From: Tetraselmis striata
Taxonomy: Eukaryota; Chlorophyta; Chlorodendrophyceae; Chlorodendrales; Chlorodendraceae
Direction of reading: 5' to 3'
Length of the DNA stretch: 64,000 nucleotides
NCBI GenBank assembly: GCA_006384855.1
Contig: VCJN01002334.1
Coordinates: 86,624-150,623 of the forward strand
The notes beneath the pieces are model-generated. The model was not told the DNA's origin, ran no database searches, and saw only the letters and a list, made by a program, of their open reading frames with translations. Both the position numbers and the translations under genes were made by a program. Within the stretch, counting starts at the first letter, position 1, and every line of letters begins with the position of its first letter. Below, one piece after another: positions 54,628 through 64,000 of the stretch.

Positions 54628-57600
54628 CCTTACATGGACCTGTAGGTGGTTGGACGGCATCCCAGATGGGTAAACAGCTAAGCCCTTTGCATGACACTAT
54701 ATACACTGTTCAGTACGTTGTATTTATACATGTATATAGAAGACCCGTCTAGTTGGGGAAATAGGGCTTCCGCACGTCAAAGATAATCGGACTGAAATGG
54801 GCAGCGGGTAGAAGTTGGCAACATCGTCGGTGCAGTACGAACCCAATAGAAATGGTCATAGACCAGGTAATGTGGACAAGGGGGTTGAGGGAGCTGTGGG
54901 CGCGACCTGGCTTGCCGGGCATGGGCGGCAGCGAGGCTCTGCTCCCCGCGCTGCCCGCCTTGCTGCTGGCGCTGAGCAACGATGTCGCCGTGTCGGTGCG
55001 GTTCTGGTAGGTGTCGCCCGGCAGCAGCGGCTCCGGCGGCGCGGTGCTGAAGATGGGCGTCGTGGTTACCGTGGCGGCGAGCGCGGCGGGCGCGGCGGGC
55101 GGCAGGCCCACGTAGTCGCTGTGCGACTCCGCCCTGAGCGTCGCCACCTGCGAGGTCACTCGCCGCTGGTAGTCCGACAGCTCCGCCTGGACGCGATACA
55201 CGAGGAAATAGTCAGGCGCAAAGGCCAGCCACCGCTTCGGTACCGGTATGGTGCATGTCAATGAACATGCTTTGCGGCATCGGTCGCAGCGTGTGGCATG
55301 CGGCATATTATTGAATGTGGAATTCTGCTTGTGGCAAAAGGAAAGTTCGCCCCGGGTCATCGTCGGCCCGAGCCGCCCCAGCGTTTGACCTCTTGCGCCA
55401 TCTGCAGTCGTACTACGGCTGGCATACCCCTTAGGCCATTCGCCCTAGCCCTAGCCCTAGCCCTAGCCCTTGCCACATTCGAAACCGGAAGGGCTAATGC
55501 ACCAACCAGGTGACCCGCCCGCGGCATGCCGGGCCGATATTGCCGATACTGCATCGACCAGGGATGAAACCACAGACCTCTTGGATAAGAGACCGCCGCC
55601 TGACCAAGCGGAGCAGGAAAGTAATCCTTACCGGCATCTGGTATTTAGCCGGGAGGCAGTCCGCGGGCGCCGCGCGTGGCGGACCTCGGCCCGGGGCAGG
55701 CTGACCCGCCGGAATAAAACTAATAATCAAAACAAAACTGGCCATGGCTAAAGTCAGTCACCCAATGTTGGGGCCGGACCGCCACAGCGGCGGGCGCGCG
55801 TTTGAAAACCATACTAGCGCATAGGGGGCAGAAACTTTCAACGGTGGTGCCTGGCTGGCCGCCTTTTGCCACCCTTCTAGCGTTTTCTTGTCAATTATTA
55901 AATTTGACTTTCATGTAGTGTATTCGTCTCTTGCTGTCAATACTGGCGGGTACATCTCGGAACATTCCGTAATACTCCAGAATTACACTACTACGACAAC
56001 TACCCGCATTACGACGACTCCTACTACTACAACTACAACAACTACTACTACTACTACCAGGACAATATGTATACGCTCACTGTGGACAAAGCCATCACAC
56101 CTCATAAATACTCTCATGGTACACCTTCGAATAAATAGCGTAATAAAATTCGTTTCGTTTCTATTTTACTCTGTCCACTCTAGTCCTGCACCCTCCTCTT
56201 CGTGTTGTTCGTTCGTTTGTTTTTTTTTTCTTATTATATCATATTCTAATTGCCGCACTTGCATCCTAATATACTACTTAGTCCTCACCAGGCGGTACTT
56301 TGCATGTTGTATCCTGCCATGAAATAACAACCAGCCGCCCGGTGTAAGGGATGCTCCCCGCACCGTCTTTGCCCGGCACGCCTCCAGCCGGCTGAGCGCC
56401 GTCCGACTCAGCTTGTCCACATGCTGTGCCGGCCTGGGCATCTGCCTGGCCTTGTGCGCGCCGTGCGCCGCCTCCCCGCCCCCAGGCGTCACGAGGCGCA
56501 TGAGCGTGGCGAGGTCCTCCGGCGTGGTCGCGTGCGCGCGCAGCAGCGCGACGCCCGCGTCCGGGCGGCGGCGGCCCAGGAACACGGTGTGCCGCGCCTT
56601 GGCGGCGACGCAGAAGTGGCAGTACCAGGGGCGCGTCGCCGCGGGGCGCTCCTCCGCGCTGTACCCCGCACACGTGAGGTGGTACACCTCGTAGCAGTCG
56701 TTGCAGATGAGGACCTCGCTGTCCGCCAGGCTGTTGCAGGTGCAGCAGGCGCGCGCGTCGAAGTGGCGCACGTACCTGCCGGCAGCACCAGCGACACCGA
56801 GGGGGGGGGGGGGGAGGGGGGGGGGGAGGGGGGGGGGCAGTGCTAGCTGTGAGCTTGGGCCTGTGGGAGCTCGGGGCTGCAGCTGCATGGTCCGTCAGCA
56901 GCTGGTGGGGGCGGCAAGCCATGTGGCTGGCGCTCACAACCAGGGATGCGCATGCCCATGGGTAGAACCAGCACTTGACATACCATATGAGGCGTGTAGC
57001 AAGCTCGTCGTCGATGCATTACGGTATACAGGAAGCCACATTGGGACAGACATCCCATTTATAAGCTGTGTTGATTTCGTGGCGGGTCCTTTGTGGGTTT
57101 GCGTATGAGTGCGGGTTGATGCCAGGCATCTGCTGCTGGTGCCTTGATGGTGACACAGATCCGCTGGAGGTGGTCCTTATTCTGCCAGGTTCCCTAGCGT
57201 ATCCGTTTCCCTTATAGATAGCTCCGCTTATATACATGTCCTAAGTCGCCTATAAGGACCCTTATGATAGCCCCCCTTTGGTGGGGGTTTGGGGGCGATG
57301 GGAGAGCGCACCACTTGCGGGTAAGGAAGCCACGGATACGGCGCTGGATGACGACGGCCGCGCGGTCCCGGCGCTCCTCCTCCGTCTCGTCGCGCGCCGC
57401 CGCGAGGCGCGCCCGCACCGCGCGCCCGCGCTCGTGGCGCTGGATGATGAGCGCCGCCTTCTCGCGCCGGAGCGCTGCGCAGCGCTTGCGGGCCAGCATG
57501 CCGCGCGTGTGGCGCTGGATGCACACGCACGCCGCATGCTTAGCCTCCAGGTCCGACTTGAAGGCCTGCCGCTGGACATGCCCCTGCAGTGCACAGCAGC

Positions 57601-58180
57601 TTTGAATTCAGCTCCTGGACCATGCGCTTTCAATGGCGCTTGCGATGGATGGCGGAGCCAAGTGATGCAATGAAGCTGCGGCTAATCGTTGGAGGTTCGG
57701 GTTGTATTGCTGGATGATTCAATAGCCGTTATAGCACATTCGCAAGTGCAGCAATACTGCCATTGATATGTTGATCTAGTGCTCCTGTCTGGGGTGGATA
57801 ACTACCCTACAAACCGGCGAAATTGCCAGGTCAATAAGCAGTACCGTATACGCACAGGCGGCATGTGGAGGAGGGGGCGCTATAACCTTGAACTTGGACT
57901 GGATCTTGGTGGCCGCCTGGTGCCGCCCCGCATCCGCGAGCTTCCGGCGCGTGCGCTCGTATATGCGGTGCCGCGTGGGCGCGAGGTCAGGCGTGGCGCG
58001 CCGCACGGCGTTGCCGCGCAGGAAGGCCAGGATGGCGTGGCCCGCCTGGTTCTCCAGGTCCTCCTGCAGGTGCAGCCGGAACGCGACCTCGTGGAACGCC
58101 GTCGCCAGCGTGCCGTCCAGATATCCCAGCCCACGCCCGGCCGTCTTGCCGCGCCCCAACTTGCCGCGCGTGGGCGCCAT
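52659..58180 (-). CDS. IQ-motif and PHD-finger protein, six exons, 528 residues
   Basis: Exons 57887-58180, 57312-57583, 56364-56775, 54907-55186, 53306-53588 and 52659-52704 close in phases 0, 2, 0, 1, 2. The first IQ motif (IQSKFKGHVQRQ, about 93-104) is created by splicing exon 1 to exon 2. Three more follow: CIQRHTRGMLARKR, IIQRHERGRAVRAR and VIQRRIRGFLTRK. Splicing exon 2 to 3 leads into a complete C4HC3 PHD finger (Cys199/202, Cys213/216, His221/Cys224, Cys241/244; ICNDCYEVYHLTC). Helical and Pro-rich regions (AELSDYQRRVTSQVATLRAE; PGTRPTKKRPVLRSTRI) precede the end, MTAALPPELAALEE. IQ motifs bind calmodulin or myosin-light-chain-like proteins, and PHD fingers read histone tails. The combination suggests Ca-linked chromatin or scaffold function, which is inference. 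Introns hold a SINE and microsatellites. Confidence 0.85.
53041..53079. repeat. (AG)n microsatellite
   Basis: About 19 AG units in intron 5 of the IQ/PHD gene, preceded by TATATA-rich sequence. Confidence 0.9.
54599..54627. repeat. (GA)n microsatellite
   Basis: About 14 GA units in intron 4 of the IQ/PHD gene. Confidence 0.9.
55335..55620 (-). mobile_element. tRNA-derived SINE, copy 3, with CCCTAG repeat
   Basis: Shares AAAGTTCGCCCCGGG, TTTGACCTCTTGCGCC, AAGGGCTAATGCACCAACC and CCGATATTGCCGA with the other copies. The tRNA head is more diverged (anticodon-arm remnant TCTCTTATCCAAGAG). A (CCCTAG)4-like run at about 55442-55468 expands the internal CATTCG...CCGAAGG segment. It lies in intron 3 of the IQ/PHD gene, in the same orientation. 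Confidence 0.8.
55983..56058. repeat. (ACT/ACG)n trinucleotide-rich stretch
   Basis: Imperfect ACT, ACG and ACA trinucleotides in intron 3 of the IQ/PHD gene. It translates as Thr-rich but has no coding support. Confidence 0.7.
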
Positions 58181-58189
58181 CGTGTCGAT

Positions 58190-58760
58190 TCTTCTGCTGT
58201 GCTGTCCTACGGTGCGTTGGTCGCCCGCCGGCGTTTTTCCCCTCTCGTTTTTAGAGTCGCGGGCGGATGCTCGCGCCCCGAATGGACAAGGGCACGGCGC
58301 AGTCGCGCTACTTCGAGAGCCTACGCAGCCGTACAAAGATGTCACGAGGTCAGCTAAGTACCAGCAGCGCGCCGCAGAGAACGCTACCAGTAGCAACAGC
58401 GTGGTCCTGCGGTTTGCGCGGTGCGTGAAAGGCTGCTGGCTTATCCATCCTCGACGCTGCTCATCCGTATGCTGGCGTCACCGCGCACATGCGCTCTGCT
58501 CGGTGCGGCGCGGCGCATGTCGTATATCCCACCGAGCGCGCTGTCTGCGCGCGCGCGGTAGTAGTGGCCAGTGGCTACTACAACTTTCCACGAAAGTCTT
58601 TGCGCGTTTTTCCCTATGATGATGATTTTGCGCAAGGCTCCCCTGCTACCAGTATCCCTATACTTGTGGCGATCTTGCCTCGAGTACGACTATTTCAGGG
58701 ATGAAGTATGAGAATTAGTATCAGGATTTTAGTATGAGGATACTAGTGTAACATATGAGG
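58190..58760. other. Upstream region of the IQ/PHD gene
   Basis: GC-rich near the start codon and mixed beyond. No gene on the opposite strand could be supported. The promoter is not distinguishable. Confidence 0.45.
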
Positions 58761-58766
58761 ATATTA

Positions 58767-60117
58767 CACCCCTCCACATAAGTTTGGGTTTTGCAGTTTT
58801 GTTCGACATGCGCATGTCATGTAGAAAATACGGCGTGGGCAATTGCATGCAAGTGACTAAGGGCGAGGTCGACTTGGGAAAAAATGGGGGCGCGCTCTAG
58901 GCCTAACCGTGCGACATGGCATGCGTCGTTCTGCGCCCCTCGAGAAATGGCAAATCAATGCGTGTAAAACTTGCGCTGGAAAATAACAAGTTGCGCCATC
59001 CCTTCGTCCGCATACACCCAACGCGCAAATTCACGCTGTACTGACATGCTGCCATCTTTAGAGTAAGGTTCACCTACAACATGTGTGGGGCACCAAGATT
59101 AGGTCACAAAGGGTATTGCACAAGCCCTAAATTACAGTTTCACCACTACGTGGCGTGATTTTCGGCCAAAAATGGTACTGTTATTGTTGCCTACTCACGC
59201 ATGAAAGGCTTATTGAGCCCTCCTTGGCTTAGGCGAGAGCGCATCAATGGGGGTCACGTGCACGCATGGCAATTGCGCCGAATCACAAGTAGAATGCCAC
59301 ATAGCAGCGCGCTATTAAATGCTTGAATATCAGCAAAAATAATATGTTGACAACAGCACAATGCTGTTGGCCATCGAGGACATGGCTAGAGAGGGAGCAT
59401 GTGGCAAGTTTGCGCCGCCCGTGTGCATCTACATTTATAACACTGTCACACAAATGCGTATGGAGTAAGGGGACACACATAGCGCAAAGCTACGCCCCCA
59501 TGTTGAGGCTGAGTGTTGCGAAATGATGCCGTGATTGATGTATTTTATGTTCATCGCTAGAAAGTGGTCAAAACGTGCAAATTAGGTGCTCAAAACCAAT
59601 AGTGTAGCAAAAACCCTCGTTTGACGCAAGGATTTTTTTGCGCATTTTTTCAGATTTTTTGGAGCACTCCTTGAGCCGCTACAAGCGTTTGAAGTCAAGG
59701 GGGTGTCGCTTGCAGTGGGCAAAACTGCACTGGTCCTAGCATCGTCACACGCACGTGTGCCCACTCTGCCTTACGTGACTATGCCCACCCAGACCCACCC
59801 AACCCGCGAGCTACTATGTTTCCTCACACATCTACGGCCATTGCACCATACAATGCTCTATGCATGTGGGCCATCATATATGTGCCAGTAACATGTATTG
59901 TTGTGCATCACTGCGTCATGCCCTTTGAGCCCCGCGCCAGATCGCAATACCCTATTCTTAGGGTACTAGGTTATAATTCAGACCCTATCAAGCAAAAGGT
60001 TTCATAACAACCTAAAACATTCCCGGGTTCCAGCCCTAAAGCCCTACGTTTAGGTACCCTAGTATTTTTCATTTCATATTCAGCCCAAAAAGGACCCCAA
60101 ACTTATGTGGAGGGGTG
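58767..60117. mobile_element. Non-autonomous TIR element, 1.35 kb
   Basis: The left end CACCCCTCCACATAAGTT (followed by TGGG) is repeated inverted at the right end with 22 matching bases. TA borders both sides (58765-58766 and 60118-60119). The interior has no transposase and only short ORFs, so it must be mobilised in trans. TA duplication suggests the Tc1/mariner superfamily, but the termini differ from the pogo-like element at 4.4-7.0 kb, so a different enzyme would be needed. Confidence 0.85.
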
Positions 60118-60129
60118 TAGTTTGAGGAT

Positions 60130-62520
60130 TACCAGCCGCTATTTCCGAATAATTCGTCGATCTTCTCGGCACGGCGCCGGCGGTGGATAACCCTCGCCGC
60201 ATGTTGTATTTCCGGTCACGCCCTAACCCCAACGATAGATAGAGTAGGAATATTATGACGAATGGTCATATTATTGTCATCATGTTATATTATAATGTGC
60301 GGGGAGCTCGATATAATTATACGGCGTTGCCGCCTTGGTGACATTGGTCGTTGTGCGTGTGCTCGATCTTGCCACAATAGGCGCCATGCGCAGGCCGCTG
60401 GACGGATGCATCATCGGCGTGCGTACGAATAACGTTACCTCATCGCCGCCATTCATATTGTCAATGATAAAACCGATGAGTGACATGCTGCTATTGCTAT
60501 AAGCCATATAATAAAACGTGGCGCGGATTTAGCGTGCTGGGCGGCACGTCAATGTGATCTACATACGAGTGTGCTATATGCATTAGTTATTTCTATATTT
60601 TCAGAGCCGCGGATGGTCATCTACAACTGACCGTGTCCTGATATATCGCGTGTACTACCTCTGTGGTGCGGCGGCACGGCCTGAATATATACCATCGCGC
60701 CCGAAATATTTTTAATATTTTATATTAGCAGCATGGCGGAACACATATCATTCACATAATTATTGGGCGCTCTCTCCGCGTCGGCGCCTCGGCGGCGTGA
60801 TGTACGCGGACGCGCCGTGAGCGCGAACAATTTTCGCAGAAACAACACATAAGCACAGCCAACGGCGAGGCGGCCCAATATTCACTGAATTAATAGGGCA
60901 ATTCCTCCAATAAAACCCGCCGCCCCACCCAAAACCGCTAATATGTCCGCATTCCGGGCGCCCTCATTCATGTGGCGACCAGGTTTCAGCCCGCATTGGG
61001 CAGTGGTATGCGTACAACCCCTAGCATGCGGTACCTTGCTATAGAAACGGCACCGTCTAGATTACATTGTTGGGTTAGCCATAAATACTTAGTAGCCGCC
61101 ACGGAAGTTATAATGCGAACGGGCAGCGCCCCCAAATGTCGATAGCGGCGCTACATAAATCCGGCCGTGTGGCACGAGAAGAACAGCGCTCGTCATCGAC
61201 AGTTTAATAATTTCACATGTGGACAAGCCGCGATGCTGTAAAGACTACAATCGATAAGTCATTATAGAGTGCCAAGGATAAAAGCAAAACGCCCCCCCCC
61301 CCGGGCGCGCGCGCGCGCCTTCTAAGGATTACTACATAATGCCGCCCGCCCCCTTGTCTATATGTCCACCCTGCAGGAGACGGCTACCGGCCCGGGAGTC
61401 GAAATGCAGGTGTAGTCTATGTACGATTAGAAGAGTGATTGTGATGCGACTGCGCCCCCCCCCCCCCCCCCCCCCCGCGCATCCTCATCATCATCCTCGG
61501 CCGCCAATTTACAACCTTATTACGCGACATTCCCAACTACGGGTATATTTGTTTTTCTAACCTACAGCCCTTACTACTACTACTAAGTAACTGAGAGGTC
61601 GGCCGTTTATTTTTAACGACTTGCGTCGGTAGTTTAATTGCATGTCGGCGCGGCGTTCTGGCTGATTTTATTACGATGCGCGCATATAGTAGTCGTTGTT
61701 ATTTACACGATGTTGCGCCATCCACATCATCACCGGGACGATGGATATTGCGCCTGACAAGGAGCTCTGCAAATTCACATGCAAGATGCATATTATTTTA
61801 GAACTGCTACATGATCGATGATGTCTGTGGTCACTTTGGGTGGTTCTCTCAAAATACTCAGAATGAATATTATACGTATCCAATTATCATCTTGCTGAAT
61901 GACATGGGATACGATTTTACCTCAATCTACTATATATTACATATTATACCTACTGCATACTATATACTACACACCTACCGTGAAGGGCTTAGCTGCTTTT
62001 TGCCCAACATTGGGATCATGCCGTGATAATGCCCTCAAACCACTTACATCTCCGGGTGTCTAGGCTTCATTCATTGTGGATTTGGGACATACATGAATCG
62101 ACCTGGTGGGGGCTTCAGAGTTCAGATCGACGGGAACCGTGGCGGCAGGCATAAGGTGCCCTCCGGCTACGATACCGGGCACTTACGACATCGTCTACTC
62201 CATACCGGGCAATGCGCGCGGACACTCGGGCGCAAGTTAGACTGCAAGCATGATCGAGGCCTCACCATACGGCCGTACAATTGCGTTTCTGACCGCCGAA
62301 ACATGGCTGCTAGCATCGTCCCAAATCTGGACCTCTAGTATATTAGTGTAGATTGTAGATGCATAGTATTTTAGTATCAACATATCGCGCGCGCGAGCCA
62401 CCGCGCGGCTTGCAGATACAAGCTCCGAAACCATCCGCCGCCGCGCTCTTATCATTACGGTAGGGACGGCGGTAGGTATGTCGAAGGCCCTCGTCGCCGG
62501 CCTCCCGCAAATGATAATGA
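60130..62520. other. AT-richer spacer without genes
   Basis: Short ORFs only. It includes a (GC)n patch near 61303-61318 and a C20 run near 61456-61476. Nothing gene-like recognised. Confidence 0.5.
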
Positions 62521-62524
62521 TTAC

Positions 62525-63200
62525 ATGAGCAGACACGATCCCCTCAGCCCAACGCGTCGCGCTCTATCTTCCCTTCTATGTAGTCGCGCTATCTCTCGTT
62601 TGACAAGACCCACCGGCCTCCGCTATTCATCTAGTGCGCGACGAGAAGCTGGGAGTCGCCGTACTCCGCCATCTGTGGCATCCCGCCTACCGCTCCGTAC
62701 GATCTTCGCTCGTACTGGGGCGGTGATATCGTCCGACTGTCATATAAATAGAGTGCTCCGGAAGCGGCTGAGTCACCGAGGGGTTGCACAGGGGACGCGA
62801 GAGGTCGAATGGCGGCGGGGGGAAGCTCAGCAGCATGCAACGTGCCTGCAGTTTCCCGATGACCGTCGTCGCATCGAGACAGCTCTTTGAGGCAACAGTC
62901 CGTCGACGCTCTTGCAGAGGCGGACCGGCTGCCGAGCGATCAACCGGCGCTGCTGCGCGTCTCGCTGCGGCGGGGGTCACAACATGGGAAGAGGTCGGGC
63001 TTTTCCGCCACAGCGGCGGATGTTAGAGCACCAATGCAGCTGCGCAGGGCGGTGCCGGGTCGAGCACACAGCGCAACCCGGCGGGCACTCTGGCGAAGGC
63101 ATCGTGGTGGGAGGCGGGGAGCGGGGTGGGCTGAGCTGCCGGAGGAGGTGGAGGAGGGCGTCTTCATGGCGTTTCTTTCCGCCTCCGGTGGGACATGACC
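62525..63200. other. GC-richer segment with overlapping ORFs, unassigned
   Basis: TATAAATA at about 62743 is a possible core promoter, followed by plus-strand ORFs of 80-120 codons in two frames (for example AAARLAAAGVTTWEEVGLFR and ELPEEVEEGVFMAFL). The R1 repeat copy directly follows. Probably repeat-derived; no family recognised. Confidence 0.3.
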
Positions 63201-63335
63201 GACAACAATCATTAACCCTTGCAGCGTCTCTACGACGACTGTTTAGGCAGCGATTATGTTTCGGAAGACCTGGGTAATGGGGGACGCTCCTTACAGTCAT
63301 CAAGCAAATCGCCGAAGCAATCCGCAAGTTAGATA
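63196..63335 (+). repeat. Repeat family R1, diverged copy
   Basis: CAATCATTAACCCTTGCAGC, GTCTCTACGACGACTGTTTA and GGCAGCGATTATG match the R1 core. The following part (CAAGCAAATCGCCGAAGCAA) matches the KKQIAEVF-coding part of the 27-kb copies, but the reading frame is broken. Confidence 0.7.
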
Positions 63336-63339
63336 ATTG

Positions 63340-64000
63340 GATTCATGGCGTTGCAGAAGACGGCATCCGCCAAGAGCATGTACTGTTGTATATCCGCTGC
63401 CCATATCAGCGTACTCGCCGACATCAGCACCACATTTGGTTGATATGCATGGCGGTGCAGATACGCATCACCCTCTCAAAGGTACGACGATAAAGTGTTG
63501 AGGCGACGCAAAATAATACTGCTATTATTATTACAGGTTCGACGCCGCTGTTACATATAATCAATACCTGCTCCAGGCTGACAACCCGCATCGGGATGCC
63601 GTCCTTTACTCCGTTTAAATCTTCTGCCTTTTTACTTTTTAACCGCTCCTAGCAGCACATCATAATTATTTTCAAGCGGTCGCCCTCATATATTGCTACT
63701 ACATAATACTGCACTGATGAGACAGTAAGAAAAACACAACGCCGCCTACTCGAGCATTACATATTTGTCACCCGGCCACGTTCTGCCACCAAATGTTATC
63801 TTACTATTATAGGCATAAACGGTATCATAGAGAATGCTAATGATATGTTGCATCATGTATCAGTGCCATATTCTGTAGTATAAACAGTACGTATACTGTC
63901 CCCGCCAGGCCACAAAGCATGCATACTTTGAAATGGTTATTGAAAGCAAGTGGTTCAGCAGACTCCGTTTCGACGAATGTTCCGCCATCATTCAGCAGAG
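63340..64000. other. AT-rich right end, no gene seen
   Basis: Only short ORFs on either strand and no repeat recognised from elsewhere in the window. Confidence 0.5.

Noticed and set aside
62741..62750. TATAAATA promoter
   Set aside because: No supported gene follows; AT-rich octamers are expected by chance in this stretch.

Overview
The window is nuclear DNA of a eukaryotic microbe, most likely an alga or alga-like protist. The genes are split by spliceosomal introns, there are no operons or ribosome-binding sites, transposons of several eukaryotic classes are present, and the host genes are typically eukaryotic: a plant-type SnRK2 kinase, a RABL3 GTPase, an ALY/REF mRNA-export adaptor, prefoldin subunit 2, an armadillo-repeat protein and an IQ-motif/PHD-finger protein. 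SnRK2 kinases are mainly known from green plants and algae, so a photosynthetic lineage is the best guess. The species cannot be named from this sequence alone. Very long C or G homopolymers (up to 58 nt) are scattered through introns and spacers.

Region 1 (1-14.6 kb) is a mobile-element landscape. A decayed minus-strand DUF7869-type gene is interrupted by a minisatellite. Next to it lies a complete but dead pogo/Tigger-like DNA transposon (4367-6972) with terminal inverted repeats and a TA duplication. A large plus-strand gene (about 8.5-14.4 kb) follows, ending in a beta-class DNA amino-methyltransferase-like domain. Three arrays of one 24-25 bp minisatellite lie in or beside these genes. 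Introns here are short with ordinary GTRAG donors, unlike the host genes further right.

Region 2 (14.6-29.1 kb): an unassigned spacer, the SnRK2 gene (minus, nine exons, all junctions phase 0), a decayed tyrosine-recombinase element between direct repeats (22.7-25.1 kb), a coding-like repeat family, and a Pro/Gly-rich protein gene (minus, three exons).

Region 3 (29.1-46.1 kb): tRNA-derived SINEs, an armadillo-repeat gene, RABL3, LINE 3' fragments, a one-exon putative membrane protein, and a 282-bp tandem duplication.

Region 4 (46.1-64 kb): ALY/REF (minus, eight exons), prefoldin subunit 2 (plus, four exons), the IQ/PHD gene (minus, six exons, 528 residues), a 1.35-kb non-autonomous TIR element, and an AT-richer 4-kb tail without recognisable genes.

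The host genes are housekeeping or signalling functions (stress kinase, small GTPase, mRNA export, cytoskeletal protein folding) and do not form one pathway. Exon boundaries were set by protein-family similarity together with splice-site and reading-phase agreement. For SnRK2, ALY/REF, prefoldin 2, the Pro/Gly-rich gene and the IQ/PHD gene every junction closes in phase. The most unusual content is the methyltransferase gene with its minisatellites, the tyrosine-recombinase element, and the contrast in splice-donor style between the left 14.6 kb and the rest.
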